From NCBI RefSeq assembly GCF_024380015.1, contig NZ_CP101508.1, positions 1,674,902-1,738,901 of the forward strand: a stretch of DNA of 64,000 nt. The letters run 5' to 3'. This DNA comes from Photobacterium atrarenae (GTDB lineage: Bacteria > Pseudomonadota > Gammaproteobacteria > Enterobacterales > Vibrionaceae). Shown here piece by piece: positions 29,214 through 37,289 of the stretch (positions are counted from its first letter, which is position 1; each line of letters begins with the position of its first letter). The notes beneath the pieces were generated by a model. The model was given only the letters and a program-made list of their open reading frames with translations. It was not told the origin of the DNA and ran no database searches. Position numbers and translations under genes: made by a program.

Positions 29214-29432
29214 CCATCTGAAACAAGTCTTGAATTTTCAGACAGATTTATGATTCATGACTCAACAAGAAAAGTCAGTGCGTCGGCTCTCATTATTTAC
29301 AGTCTTACCAATATCAAAGCTTGGCTGCCGTTTTTTTCATCAGCGGCAGTCGCCCATCGCACAGTCGATAGCGCCATGCAAGAAGATTCAAGAGAAATCT
29401 GGACGATTTCAAGGCCTGTTCTATAATAAGAA

Positions 29433-29626
29433 GTGGAAAGCGTTTCTTTCTGCCAATAGGTCTTACAGAGATGAGGGGAAAGAGTAGCAACCGCGTAAGT
29501 TTCTGGGCTTGCAGCGTGGTCAACGAGAGCAGAAGCATAACCCTGTCATCGCTAACTCTCGACGCGCTTTCCATACTTCATCAATGATGATGGTAAACAA
29601 CCCGCCTGTGTTGCGGGTTTTTTATT
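29433..29626 (+). ncRNA. Candidate structured RNA, multi-helix junction with terminator
   Basis: A perfect -10 box TATAAT (29422-29427) places the start near 29433. The predicted 5' end, GTGGAAAGCG (29433-29442), pairs with CGCTTTCCAT (29565-29574) as a closing helix. Inside are three further helices: TCTTTC/GAAAGA (29445-29450 with 29478-29483), CCGCGTAAG with CTTGCAGCGTGG (29495-29519 region), and CGAGAG/CTCTCG (29524-29529 with 29556-29561). A CATCA/TGATG hairpin and a terminator AACCCGC/GCGGGTT followed by TTTTTT (to 29625) complete it. Length is about 190 nt. No convincing coding frame fits, the -35 is weak, and I cannot match it to 6S, tmRNA, RNase P, SRP, CsrB or a known riboswitch. 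Confidence 0.5.
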
Positions 29627-29692
29627 GTCCTTTTTCCCGTGAATTTTCATCGATAGCCGCAATAAGCGGCTACCCGAATCGATGAAATCGCC

Positions 29693-30037
29693 CTACACTT
29701 CCCAATCCGATGCATCGGATGGAAGATTGGCAAGCTTGTCTTCCGCCCAACTCAGCGCAGCCATTACGCAAGGAAAACCAAGGGTACTGGTCAGTAAAAT
29801 CAAGCTGTGACGAACCTCTTCCGCACTCGCCCCGGCAGCCAGGGCGCGCTGAGTGTGGCTGTGAACCGCACCTTCCGAGCGGCAAGCTGCAGCAGCTGCA
29901 AGCTGGATCAGTTGTGCAGTTTTCTCATCGACCGGTCCCGCTTGCTTAACCGCTTTCCCCAGCGACTCAACCGCTTCAAGCAACTCCGGATATTCTTGCT
30001 GCATCATTCGATAATGTTTCGATGGATTGGCAGACAT
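29693..30037 (-). CDS. Carboxymuconolactone decarboxylase / AhpD-like family protein
   Basis: The 114-residue all-helical protein fits the AhpD-like family (KTAQLIQLAAAAACRSEGAVHSHTQRALAAGAS, then a SLILLTSTLGFPCVMAALSW helix). It belongs to the subfamily with EGAVHSH at the active-site region. The two cysteines of the AhpD CxxC motif are replaced by Ser and Ala, while the following histidine is kept. A peroxidase role through a dithiol centre is therefore unlikely and the reaction is unknown. GGAGGAG lies before the ATG at 30037. It stands alone between the structured-RNA candidate and a MITE-like element, which begins 29 bases upstream of its start. Confidence 0.85.
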   Translation of the reverse strand: MSANPSKHYRMMQQEYPELLEAVESLGKAVKQAGPVDEKTAQLIQLAAAAACRSEGAVHSHTQRALAAGASAEEVRHSLILLTSTLGFPCVMAALSWAEDKLANLPSDASDWEV

Positions 30038-30065
30038 AGCTCCTCCTCACTTACCAGACCAATTG

Positions 30066-30232
30066 TTATACCAATCAAAGTAAATCAGTGATCAGAAATA
30101 GCGCAGGACAAATGTTTGAGAACAAGGCAGAATTTTCAGATAAGTAGTTATTTTACAATCAAAAATTCTAACGCAGTTATCGAACATTTGAACAAGCTAG
30201 GATGACCAGCTATTTACTGCGATTGGTATTAT
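30066..30232. mobile_element. Complete MITE-like hairpin element, about 167 bp
   Basis: The element is bounded by near-perfect terminal inverted repeats (ATACCAATC at 30068-30076, GATTGGTAT at 30221-30229). Its two halves are also complementary internally: the left-half CAAATGTTTGAGAACAAGGC pairs with the right-half region GTTATCGAACATTTG, and the AGAATTTT stretches pair near the centre. It has no coding capacity. A second copy of the left 39 bases lies at 27592. This is typical of a non-autonomous miniature element or intergenic palindromic repeat of Vibrionaceae. The source transposase is not in the window. Confidence 0.75.
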
Positions 30233-30384
30233 AGATAACCCGGCGACAGCGAAAGCTGTCACTGCCGGCACAGATACGCCCAAGTACCTCAAGCGTAGCT
30301 GCTCTGGCTAGAATGCCTGATGAACTTCAAACAAAATCGACAAACGATGCCTGTCTCAGCAACCTTGCCCGAACCTCTACACAA

Positions 30385-30410
30385 TAAAAAACCCGGCCTG
30401 GGCCGGGTTT
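30385..30410 (-). terminator. Terminator after yeeX
   Basis: AAACCCGGCC and GGCCGGGTTT (30389-30398 with 30401-30410) form a 10-bp stem, followed by TTTTATTGT on the minus strand, 31 bases past the stop. Confidence 0.85.
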
Positions 30411-30440
30411 CTCCATGTTTTGACGTTACGGGATAATTCC

Positions 30441-30752
30441 TTATTTTGGCTTCGCAGCCAATTCAGCTTTTTTGAGCTCTTTCACTTTCTTGCTGATCTC
30501 ACGACGCTCTTTAGATAGCTCAGCACTGATGATGATGTGATCATCAACGCGATCTTCATAGTCGCCCTTCATGTTCTTAATGATTTCAACAATCTGCTCG
30601 TGCGTCATATCTTCCTGGATGTAATCCAGCAGGTTTTCCAGCAGCTCAACACGTTTCCGGTTATCCCGGACCTTGCGATCGTTATCCAGGATCTCACGCT
30701 TTAGCTTATTTTTACGGCGTGTCTGGCGAACCAACTCTAGGATCGTGCTCAT
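30441..30752 (-). CDS. yeeX: DUF496 family protein YeeX
   Basis: The 103-residue protein is clearly the homologue of E. coli YeeX (109 residues). Shared segments are the [10 protein letters not shown] block, [17 protein letters not shown], the [20 protein letters not shown] block and [11 protein letters not shown]. It is highly charged and predicted to be mainly coiled coil, with an [12 protein letters not shown] core. The family is cytoplasmic and its function is unknown. AAGGAC lies eight bases before the ATG. It is monocistronic, with a promoter in the 30753-30830 region and a strong terminator. Confidence 0.92.
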   Translation of the reverse strand: MSTILELVRQTRRKNKLKREILDNDRKVRDNRKRVELLENLLDYIQEDMTHEQIVEIIKNMKGDYEDRVDDHIIISAELSKERREISKKVKELKKAELAAKPK

Positions 30753-31224
30753 GATTTGTCCTTCTATGAATCTACAAAACCCAACTAATCTCGTTATAAC
30801 AGAAAGTTATGTTGCCACTCAAGTCACAATTTCGCGAAGAAAAAAATATCACAGATTCTTTGATTTCAGCCAGTAAAACAGCCGTTACCTTGCATGGCAA
30901 ACATGTTCGCCATGGCTCGACACACCCCAAACCAGTGAGAAAATTCTTACAATACAAATGTCTAGAGTTTGAGAATCGTTCTAGAATTCACCTTAAAGCT
31001 GTGAATAAAGCCACAAAACACCCACTTTAATATTTGCAAACAGCATATCAATGCCTATTCTTTGAATGTCAGTAGTGTTTGGCAGTGATGCAACAATATG
31101 AACGAACACACTTCATGTATCGGCGGTTTTTTCAGCATGTTGTACAGAAGGAACAGTTTCAATTGTCACCAAGGTTAAATATTTATTGGCGTAATGTGTT
31201 GATGTAAAAGATTCAGGAGACAAC
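30753..31224. promoter_or_regulatory. Intergenic region with yeeX promoter and cold-shock gene leader
   Basis: No gene is supported in these 472 bases. They must contain the divergent promoters of yeeX and the first cold-shock gene. The part nearest the cold-shock gene (about 31070-31224) is the expected place for the long structured leader typical of cspA-type mRNAs. A TCTAGA pair at 30961-30966 and 30980-30985 forms a loose inverted repeat. CAGGAGAC is the ribosome binding site of the cold-shock gene. Confidence 0.4.
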
Positions 31225-31434
31225 ATGTCTAAAGCAACAGGTACCGTTAAGTGGTTTAATGAAGAAAAAGGGTTCGGTTTTATCACGCAAGACAATGGCG
31301 GTGCCGACGTATTCGTTCATTTCCGTGCCATCACAGGTGACGGGTTCAAAACACTCGCTGAAGGCCAAAAGGTATCTTACGATACCGAGCAAGGACCGAA
31401 AGGTCTGCAAGCCGCGAATGTCGAAAAGCTGTAA
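31225..31434 (+). CDS. Cold-shock protein, CspA family (copy 1)
   Basis: The 69-residue single cold-shock domain protein has both nucleic-acid-binding motifs: RNP1 (KGFGFITQ, residues about 16-23) and RNP2 (VFVHF, about 30-34). It binds single-stranded RNA or DNA and works as an RNA chaperone in the cytoplasm. A near-copy lies 622 bases downstream, and the two proteins differ at about a dozen positions, so this is a tandem duplication with divergence. CAGGAG precedes the ATG, and a terminator follows at 31458. Whether expression is cold-induced cannot be told from the sequence. Confidence 0.95.
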   Translation: MSKATGTVKWFNEEKGFGFITQDNGGADVFVHFRAITGDGFKTLAEGQKVSYDTEQGPKGLQAANVEKL

Positions 31435-31457
31435 CAAATTTTTGCATAAGTATGAAT

Positions 31458-31480
31458 AAGGGCCGTTTCGGCCCTTTTCT
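31458..31480 (+). terminator. Terminator after cold-shock gene 1
   Basis: AAGGGCC and GGCCCTT (31458-31464 with 31470-31476) with a GTTTC loop, followed by TTCTTG. A further GGGGTTTA/TAAACCCC hairpin at 31529-31558 lies downstream. Confidence 0.8.
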
Positions 31481-31690
31481 TGTTTCTGGGGGTAAAGCAA
31501 TATTTTGTTATTTTTTCATACTTTCAGAGGGGTTTATCACCAATTTTCTGTAAACCCCAAAGATTCTGCTAACTTAGCTTGATACAAAGTTCACATTTTC
31601 TCAGTTAAGAGCTTAATTCTATAAGTATTTGCTTGCCCTCCCCTACGTATTATGGCTTAATAGTCCTCGGCCTGTAATGCAGTCCTATTT

Positions 31691-31780
31691 ATGCAGCAAA
31701 TTGAAATAGAAAACTTCGTTCCACCACTTTGCAAGAAGTGTCGTTGTCCTGAAGAGCTCCATTATTCCTTTTGTCCATAA
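31691..31780 (+). CDS. Possible small cysteine-rich protein (29 aa)
   Basis: A 29-codon frame between the two cold-shock genes encodes a peptide ending LCKKCRCPEELHYSFCP. Four cysteines, arranged C-x2-C-x-C-x9-C, would suit a small zinc-binding fold. No good Shine-Dalgarno precedes the ATG, and the frame is open only 9 codons further upstream. It could equally be part of the leader of the second cold-shock mRNA. I report it because the cysteine spacing is unlikely in random sequence. Function unknown. Confidence 0.25.
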   Translation: MQQIEIENFVPPLCKKCRCPEELHYSFCP

Positions 31781-32056
<276 letters not shown>

Positions 32057-32080
32057 GTCTTTTAGACTTTAAGAATTTGA

Positions 32081-32106
32081 AAAGGGTGCCATTGGCACCC
32101 TTTTTT
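32081..32106 (+). terminator. Terminator after cold-shock gene 2
   Basis: AAAGGGTGCC and GGCACCCTTT (32081-32090 with 32094-32103) form a 10-bp stem with a tight ATT loop and a TTTTTT tail. Confidence 0.85.
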
Positions 32107-32204
32107 AGTTCGACTCTCCAATATCACCTACCCCGACCTCACTTGATTGCCCACAAGAATATACAACTCTTCTGCTCAGGGTAAAGGCGCTTACCGTTCC
32201 GAAA

Positions 32205-32231
32205 AGAAAACCGAGCGCAATGCACTCGGTT
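32205..32231 (-). terminator. Terminator after the PKD-like lipoprotein gene
   Basis: AACCGAG and CTCGGTT (32209-32215 with 32225-32231) followed by TTTTCTTTTC on the minus strand, 24 bases past the stop. Confidence 0.75.
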
Positions 32232-32254
32232 CCATCGTCAGCGATGGTTGTGAT

Positions 32255-33343
32255 TTAGCGGTGTCGGTAAGAAAAAGAAGTCAGGTCAACCCCAGGATCC
32301 AATCCGATGTAATCATCCTCAGCATCCGGGACCAATCCCAGATCATGCTGGCTATATACGCCCGGAGCGGGAATATAATCCTTGCTGGACGTCTCCGAAC
32401 CAGCCTTCATCACGACCTGAACCGGCGTCATTGCACTGATGCTATTCATCTGGGCCAGGATTGCTTCAACCTGCGTGGCATCATGCGCTAAATAGCGAAA
32501 GTTTTTATTTAATTGGATGACCAGCACGGTTTCCGCTTCCTTCGTATCACCCGTTTGTTCTGGCCGCCTCACCGAAGCCAGTTGTGCCACTTCAATGGCG
32601 AAACCTTCATCCTCAACCGCTGCCAGCTGCCCTGACTCGCCCTGCTCTTGTAGCCGATAGAGTTCGCCATGTTGCAAGCTCTCCACAACGACAACCGGCT
32701 CGGATTGCCCGTCCATGCTTTGGGTTTTCCCTGCCGCCGGCTGCCAGGCACGGACCCGAATATCACCCTCATCAAATACTGCATTGTGGTTGAGATCATA
32801 GCTGACCGTTAACCATGAGTTTGCTGTTGCGGATGGGATAAACACGGAAACCCTGGGGTTGCGAAATTGCAGGGTCATCTCGAATATGCCGGTCTGTCGC
32901 GGCGCATCCAATAAAGTGGCTGATTTCGTCATTGTGATGTTTTTTACCGATTTTGCGACAGTCTGGATGATAACAGTCACCTTATCGCTGCCCTTGCGAT
33001 CCCCGGTATCCGTCACCGTCAACTCAAACACATATTCACCCGCCTGATCCGGGTAGATGAATCGCGCACTCAGCTCATCGGCATCCAGTAGTGTCACCTG
33101 ACTTGGTCCACTGCTCTGACGCCATTGAACAGACTTTGTATCGTACATATCTAAATGATGTTTGACCTTCCCTTGCAGGGCCACCGTCGTGATCGGCGTT
33201 GAAATCACCAGATCATCCCCGGCATTAACCTCTGGTTGTTTCTTTTTATCCCAATCATCAGCATCCGTACTGCAGCCTGCGAGCAGCACGGTCAGTAACA
33301 AATACCTGATCCCTTTTTTTAGTGTCAATGAAAACTGAGCCAC
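32255..33343 (-). CDS. Lipoprotein with PKD-like domain, unknown function
   Basis: The 362-residue protein has a lipoprotein signal with lipobox LLAGC and modified Cys24. Ser-Thr-Asp follow the cysteine, so it lacks an Asp at +2 and is probably sorted to the outer membrane. Residues about 38-130 resemble a PKD/Ig-like domain (VNAGDDLVISTPITTVALQGKV, SVQWRQSSGPSQVTLLDADE, GEYVFELTVTDTGDRKGSD). The remaining part, with FEMTLQFRNPRVSVFIPS and an acidic C-terminal tail, is not recognised. It lies 129 bases downstream of rstB on the same strand. Its upstream region repeats the direct-repeat element found before rstA, which suggests it is a target of that two-component system (inference). Confidence 0.8.
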   Translation of the reverse strand: MAQFSLTLKKGIRYLLLTVLLAGCSTDADDWDKKKQPEVNAGDDLVISTPITTVALQGKVKHHLDMYDTKSVQWRQSSGPSQVTLLDADELSARFIYPDQAGEYVFELTVTDTGDRKGSDKVTVIIQTVAKSVKNITMTKSATLLDAPRQTGIFEMTLQFRNPRVSVFIPSATANSWLTVSYDLNHNAVFDEGDIRVRAWQPAAGKTQSMDGQSEPVVVVESLQHGELYRLQEQGESGQLAAVEDEGFAIEVAQLASVRRPEQTGDTKEAETVLVIQLNKNFRYLAHDATQVEAILAQMNSISAMTPVQVVMKAGSETSSKDYIPAPGVYSQHDLGLVPDAEDDYIGLDPGVDLTSFSYRHR

Positions 33344-33450
33344 AACGCCTCCTTAATCTCGCTGGCCAAATATGCATCTGTGATAAAACAAGAACACATC
33401 CAAAGTTAACAGGATAATCGGGACGAGTCTGTGGCGAAGTGGAGACGCTT

Positions 33451-33466
33451 TTGGACAGTTTGTGAC
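33451..33466 (-). promoter_or_regulatory. Candidate RstA operator upstream of the lipoprotein gene
   Basis: TTGGACAGTTTGTGAC matches the element upstream of rstA (35886-35901) at 14 of 16 positions, including 13 identical consecutive bases (GACAGTTTGTGAC). It lies 108 bases before the lipoprotein start and just past the rstB stop. Read on the minus strand it contains GTCACA, close to the GTTACA half of the E. coli RstA box. Confidence 0.45.
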
Positions 33467-33472
33467 AGGTTT

Positions 33473-35080
33473 TCAGGCAGTCTCCGGGACAGATTGTCGA
33501 GACTGTTTCGGCCAGGAGATGTCAAACCGCGCTCCACCGAGTGTTGAGTGCTGAATCGAGACATGTCCCTTATGCCAGTTCGCAATTTGCTGAACAATGG
33601 CCAACCCTAAGCCGTGCCCGCTGTTTCGCTCTCGTGGGGCGTTATTTTCCTGAGCGAACGGCTCGAATATTTTGCCCCAGGCGCTTTCCGGAAGACCACA
33701 GCCATCATCCTCGACGATCAGTGAAAATTGATCCTCGCGACTAGACAGCGTGACCCGAATCGTCGTGCGGGCAAACCGCCCTGCATTGGAGAGTAGGTTG
33801 TTCAATGCACGGACCATCGCCCGGCTATCAACCACCGCTGTCATCTCCCTGAGGTCGTCACAGCAGCGGTATTCAATCACCAGGCCTGCATGCTCATCCC
33901 GGAAATGATCCAGCTCCTTTTCAATCAGCCGGGCTAATTCACACTCGCGAAACTGGCTGACATCGGTGATCCGACTGTATCGTGATAGCACCAGCGTCTG
34001 ATTAATCAGGTGATCCAAGTCATCGATACTGGCCCGAATCACATTTTCATATTTATCTTTCTGCGCCGTAGTGGTTTCTTCACTCCCCAACATCTCGAAA
34101 GCAAAACGCAATCGATAGAGCGGCGTGCGTAAATCATGGGCAATCGCATTGGTCATCTCTCGCTGGCCGAGGATCATTTCTTCAATGCTATCCGCCATTT
34201 GATTGAACGATCGTCCGAGCTTCTCAACCGTTGAAGAGCGTGAAACCTTAGCCCGCTTTTCCAGCCGCCCTTCCCCGAAATCATTCGCCGTTACAGCCAG
34301 ACGATTCAGATCGCGCCATAAGGGGTACACCCACAAAAACATCGCGGCGGAAATGAAAATCACGAAAGTGATCAACAGGAGTCCATAGTAGTGCCCGAAG
34401 GGGTACTGTCCATCAACCTGATCCGCTTGTAATACGTAGGGTGCATTGAGCCGGTAATACAGCGTCATCTGGCCATCGGGCTGTTGCCGGACTACCGGCT
34501 GGGCGTTGTTTAACAGGGTGGTTTCTGTTGCCGATAGTTTCAGCTCGTCGTCTGTCTGTAACAGCAAGGTGTACGGAACCTGCTGATTGACCGACTGAAG
34601 ATACTGAGTCCAGTCCGACACAGGGATTGTCTGCATGGCCTGCGCGAGAAGATGAAAGGTACCGCGACTGTTCCGGCGAACATGTTCTTCCAGAGACTGA
34701 TTGAGTCCCAGGGAAATCACCCACGGACTCTCCTCAACCCGGTGCAGCAAGGCGCTGTGATCTGTAGTGGAAAGCACATAGGCACCAGCCAGTAATTTAT
34801 CTTTCTGATCCGAATCGAGCGTCACGTCTTCAACGGGCTGTAATTGAAGAGAATACCCGAACGTATCCGACAGCGCTGAGATCGCATCAGGCCACTGCGC
34901 CTGAGGAACGGACTGAAGATGTTGCTTCAATAAGTAAAAGGTGCCGCGATAGGTTTCTTCGTAATAGTTCTCTTCAACATAGGCGTTAATCAGGCTAATG
35001 GGACTCAACCCCGTCGGCAGGATTAAAAACAAAGTCGGCATAAAGACGGCAAGCCATAAGACCGAAAACGCTTTCAACAT
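33473..35080 (-). CDS. rstB: Sensor histidine kinase, RstB type
   Basis: The 535-residue inner-membrane kinase has an N-terminal transmembrane helix (about 4-28), a long periplasmic sensor (about 30-225) and a second helix (about 229-252, YYGLLLITFVIFISAAMFLWV). HAMP follows, then the HisKA domain with the phospho-accepting His in NAIAHDLRTPLYRLRF, and the HATPase domain with N box LNNLLSNAGRFA, G1 box VEDDGCGLP and G2 box GHGLGLAIV. The sensor appears duplicated (SVPQAQWPDAISAL and TIPVSDWTQYLQSV start similar segments), making it longer than E. coli RstB (433). It follows its regulator after 21 bases in the same operon. The signal sensed is unknown. Confidence 0.88.
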   Translation of the reverse strand: MLKAFSVLWLAVFMPTLFLILPTGLSPISLINAYVEENYYEETYRGTFYLLKQHLQSVPQAQWPDAISALSDTFGYSLQLQPVEDVTLDSDQKDKLLAGAYVLSTTDHSALLHRVEESPWVISLGLNQSLEEHVRRNSRGTFHLLAQAMQTIPVSDWTQYLQSVNQQVPYTLLLQTDDELKLSATETTLLNNAQPVVRQQPDGQMTLYYRLNAPYVLQADQVDGQYPFGHYYGLLLITFVIFISAAMFLWVYPLWRDLNRLAVTANDFGEGRLEKRAKVSRSSTVEKLGRSFNQMADSIEEMILGQREMTNAIAHDLRTPLYRLRFAFEMLGSEETTTAQKDKYENVIRASIDDLDHLINQTLVLSRYSRITDVSQFRECELARLIEKELDHFRDEHAGLVIEYRCCDDLREMTAVVDSRAMVRALNNLLSNAGRFARTTIRVTLSSREDQFSLIVEDDGCGLPESAWGKIFEPFAQENNAPRERNSGHGLGLAIVQQIANWHKGHVSIQHSTLGGARFDISWPKQSRQSVPETA

Positions 35081-35101
35081 GATTCCACAACCTCTTCGTG
35101 A

Positions 35102-35830
35102 TTAACGGATACAGAGCTGATACCCTTTCCCGCGCACCGTTTTAATCACCTGAGCCTGCTCTTTGGTGTCATCATTCAGTGCTTTACGTAACCGGGAGAT
35201 ACGACGATCGATTGAGCGATCGAGTCCATCGTATGCCAATCCCCTGAGTTGTTGAACAATTTCTTCCCGGGTGACCACTTCACCGCTGTGCTTTGCAAGT
35301 AAACACAGGAGTTCAAATTCAGCCGTCGTGAGATCCACCGGCTGTGAATCAAGCAACACGCTACGTCGGGTCAGATCAATTGAGAGCGCCCCAAATTGAT
35401 AATCAAATGAATTTGGTTCCGGTGGCACATCTTGCGTTGGTGTAGCCCGGCGCAACAACGCCCGGATCCTAGAGAGCAATAAGCGCGGCTGTACCTGTTT
35501 AATGACATAGTCATCGGCACCAAGCTCTAACCCCAACATCTGATCGATATCATCATCCAGAGCGGTTTGCATTAAGATGTAACCGTCATATTGCTGCCGG
35601 ACCTGGCGGCAGACTTCCATCCCGCTGAGACCCGGCAGCATAATGTCCAGAATCACTAAATCAGGTTGTTCATCAATAATGCGCGTTACCGCGGCTTGGC
35701 CATCATTGACCACCGAAACCGCAAACTCATAGCGCTCCAGAAACTCCTGGATCAACACAGCTAAATCGCTATCATCTTCAACCAGCATGATCCGCTTGTT
35801 CACCACTGCGCCTGACGCCTCACCCATCAT
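35102..35830 (-). CDS. rstA: Response regulator, RstA type (OmpR family)
   Basis: The 242-residue protein has a receiver domain with acidic pair VEDDSD, phospho-acceptor Asp in LVILDIMLPG, the Thr of LMQTA and the conserved Lys in DYVIKQ. A winged-helix DNA-binding domain follows, with LTTAEFELLCLLAKHSGEVV and LRGLAYDGLDRSIDRRISRLRK; the last motif is characteristic of RstA. It acts as a transcription factor after phosphorylation by the adjacent kinase. The start at 35830 has GGAG about ten bases upstream; a GTG at about residue 10 (VNKRIMLVEDD) is an alternative. A 16-bp direct repeat sits 56 bases upstream, suggesting autoregulation. The upstream MFS gene stops 95 bases before this start. 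Confidence 0.9.
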   Translation of the reverse strand: MMGEASGAVVNKRIMLVEDDSDLAVLIQEFLERYEFAVSVVNDGQAAVTRIIDEQPDLVILDIMLPGLSGMEVCRQVRQQYDGYILMQTALDDDIDQMLGLELGADDYVIKQVQPRLLLSRIRALLRRATPTQDVPPEPNSFDYQFGALSIDLTRRSVLLDSQPVDLTTAEFELLCLLAKHSGEVVTREEIVQQLRGLAYDGLDRSIDRRISRLRKALNDDTKEQAQVIKTVRGKGYQLCIR

Positions 35831-35885
35831 CTCAACTCCATAAGCTGCTGTAATCGCTAATCATACAAGATCTCGCGCATTTAAC

Positions 35886-35901
35886 TGTGACAGTTTGTGA
35901 C
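35886..35901 (-). promoter_or_regulatory. Candidate RstA operator upstream of rstA
   Basis: TGTGACAGTTTGTGAC is a direct repeat of TGTGAC with a 10-bp period, the spacing OmpR-family regulators use. On the minus strand it reads GTCACA-AACT-GTCACA, which resembles the E. coli RstA box TACATNTNGTTACA in layout and in its ACA and GT positions. A near-copy precedes the lipoprotein gene downstream of rstB. Confidence 0.5.
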
Positions 35902-35925
35902 GAGCGACTGCGAAAGCGTTGCCGG

Positions 35926-37173
35926 CTATGTCGTCTGTGCCAGCACCCCGGTCCGATTCTGGTACTGCACCATCCCCGCCAAACAGGTAGCGGCCCCGAC
36001 AGACACACCAATCACCACCAGCCAGGAATTCTCAAACCCCCAATGATCAATCATCAGCCCCATCAGGGTAAAGCTGGGCAGGACAATCAGGTTTTTCATG
36101 GTGGTTAAGACCCCCTGGATCCGGCCGCGATGGCTTTTGGGCGAATGGTTAGCTAGGTAGACGCCTTCTTTGGTCACCAGTAACACTTCAGCAGCTGAGA
36201 GGAAAAACCAGGCAAAGAAATGGATCGGGATCGTGGGCAGTACCATCACCAGCGCGTAACCCGCCGCAAACATCATCCCCGCATACGCCAGGCTGACAAT
36301 CTCGGCCTGATTAGACGTCAGTCGCATTAATAGCGGGGTGATCACCACCACCAGAATACAGGCATAAGTCATCAACTGGCCAAACAACACCGGGCCATCG
36401 ATACCGAAGATATGATTCAGGTACAGCGGGCTGGTCATTGTCATCTGGTTCAGGGCAACCCACAGCAAGGCACATAATCCGGTAAAGACCAGCAATCTGG
36501 GACGCTGCTTGAGCACCTGCCAGACCGAGCCTTCAACAGCCTGCTCCAGCGCTGAATGTGCCTCACCCTCTGAAACACCATCACGTTCGTCGGTCCGAAT
36601 GAAAAACATCACCAATGCAATCCCCACCAGAGCGGCAATGCCATTGCCCCAGAAGATCCAGGCGGTAAAGTTCCAGAACAGGTACCCGGCCACCAGCGGC
36701 CCCGCGGCTGATCCCAGGTTAAATGCGAGGTAACTCAGCGACATCACCGCATCGCGGTTGGTTGGCGTCGACAGATCGGCAACCAGGGCATTACTGGCCG
36801 GGAGGGCCACCCCGAAGAAGAAATAGGCAACAAACAAGAACAGCGGGACCAGTTGGGCGTCGTCACTGTAAAATCCGCAGGCAATCAGGATCACCGCTCC
36901 CGCCAGCTCCCCCCAGACCATGATCTTTTTATGGCCCAAGCTGTCAGATAGTTTGCCGCCACAAAGGCCACCAAAGACAAAGAGTGCCATCAAACCCATC
37001 GCCAGGGTTCCGGCAAGCGTCGCGGAATAATCCAGCTTTTCCGTCAACAGGAGCAGTAAGAAAGGAATAATAAAATTGCCTAAGCCCAGGATAAAGCGGG
37101 CCACAGCGATGATATAGATGTTACCCGGTAACCCACGGTACAACGCGAGTGATTGCCATAATTGATTGAGCAT
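35926..37173 (-). CDS. MFS transporter
   Basis: The 415-residue inner-membrane protein has about twelve transmembrane helices and the MFS motif between helices 2 and 3 (GGKLSDSLGHKKIM, about residues 70-83). A cytoplasmic loop rich in acidic residues (DERDGVSEGEAHSALEQ) divides the two six-helix halves. Motif content suits a drug/H+ antiporter-like exporter, but the substrate is unknown. The frame extends 29 codons upstream to 37260; the ATG at 37173 is preferred because AAGGAAC precedes it and because the upstream residues are polar and unlike a transporter N-terminus. It lies upstream of rstA on the same strand and may be co-transcribed with it. Confidence 0.88.
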   Translation of the reverse strand: MLNQLWQSLALYRGLPGNIYIIAVARFILGLGNFIIPFLLLLLTEKLDYSATLAGTLAMGLMALFVFGGLCGGKLSDSLGHKKIMVWGELAGAVILIACGFYSDDAQLVPLFLFVAYFFFGVALPASNALVADLSTPTNRDAVMSLSYLAFNLGSAAGPLVAGYLFWNFTAWIFWGNGIAALVGIALVMFFIRTDERDGVSEGEAHSALEQAVEGSVWQVLKQRPRLLVFTGLCALLWVALNQMTMTSPLYLNHIFGIDGPVLFGQLMTYACILVVVITPLLMRLTSNQAEIVSLAYAGMMFAAGYALVMVLPTIPIHFFAWFFLSAAEVLLVTKEGVYLANHSPKSHRGRIQGVLTTMKNLIVLPSFTLMGLMIDHWGFENSWLVVIGVSVGAATCLAGMVQYQNRTGVLAQTT

Positions 37174-37289
37174 GCAGTTCCTTGCATTGAAATACAAACG
37201 CTGGCTATGCCGCCAGCGTGGATTACTATATGGCAGCCGTTTCATCGGGCTGCCACACATCTAGATAGATTTAGATCTCAGCTTCAACT

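Noticed and set aside
27590..30232. The two related MITE segments considered as ends of one composite transposon
   Set aside because: Both show the same left end in the same orientation and the first lacks a right end, so they are independent insertions, and the genes between them are not cargo-like.
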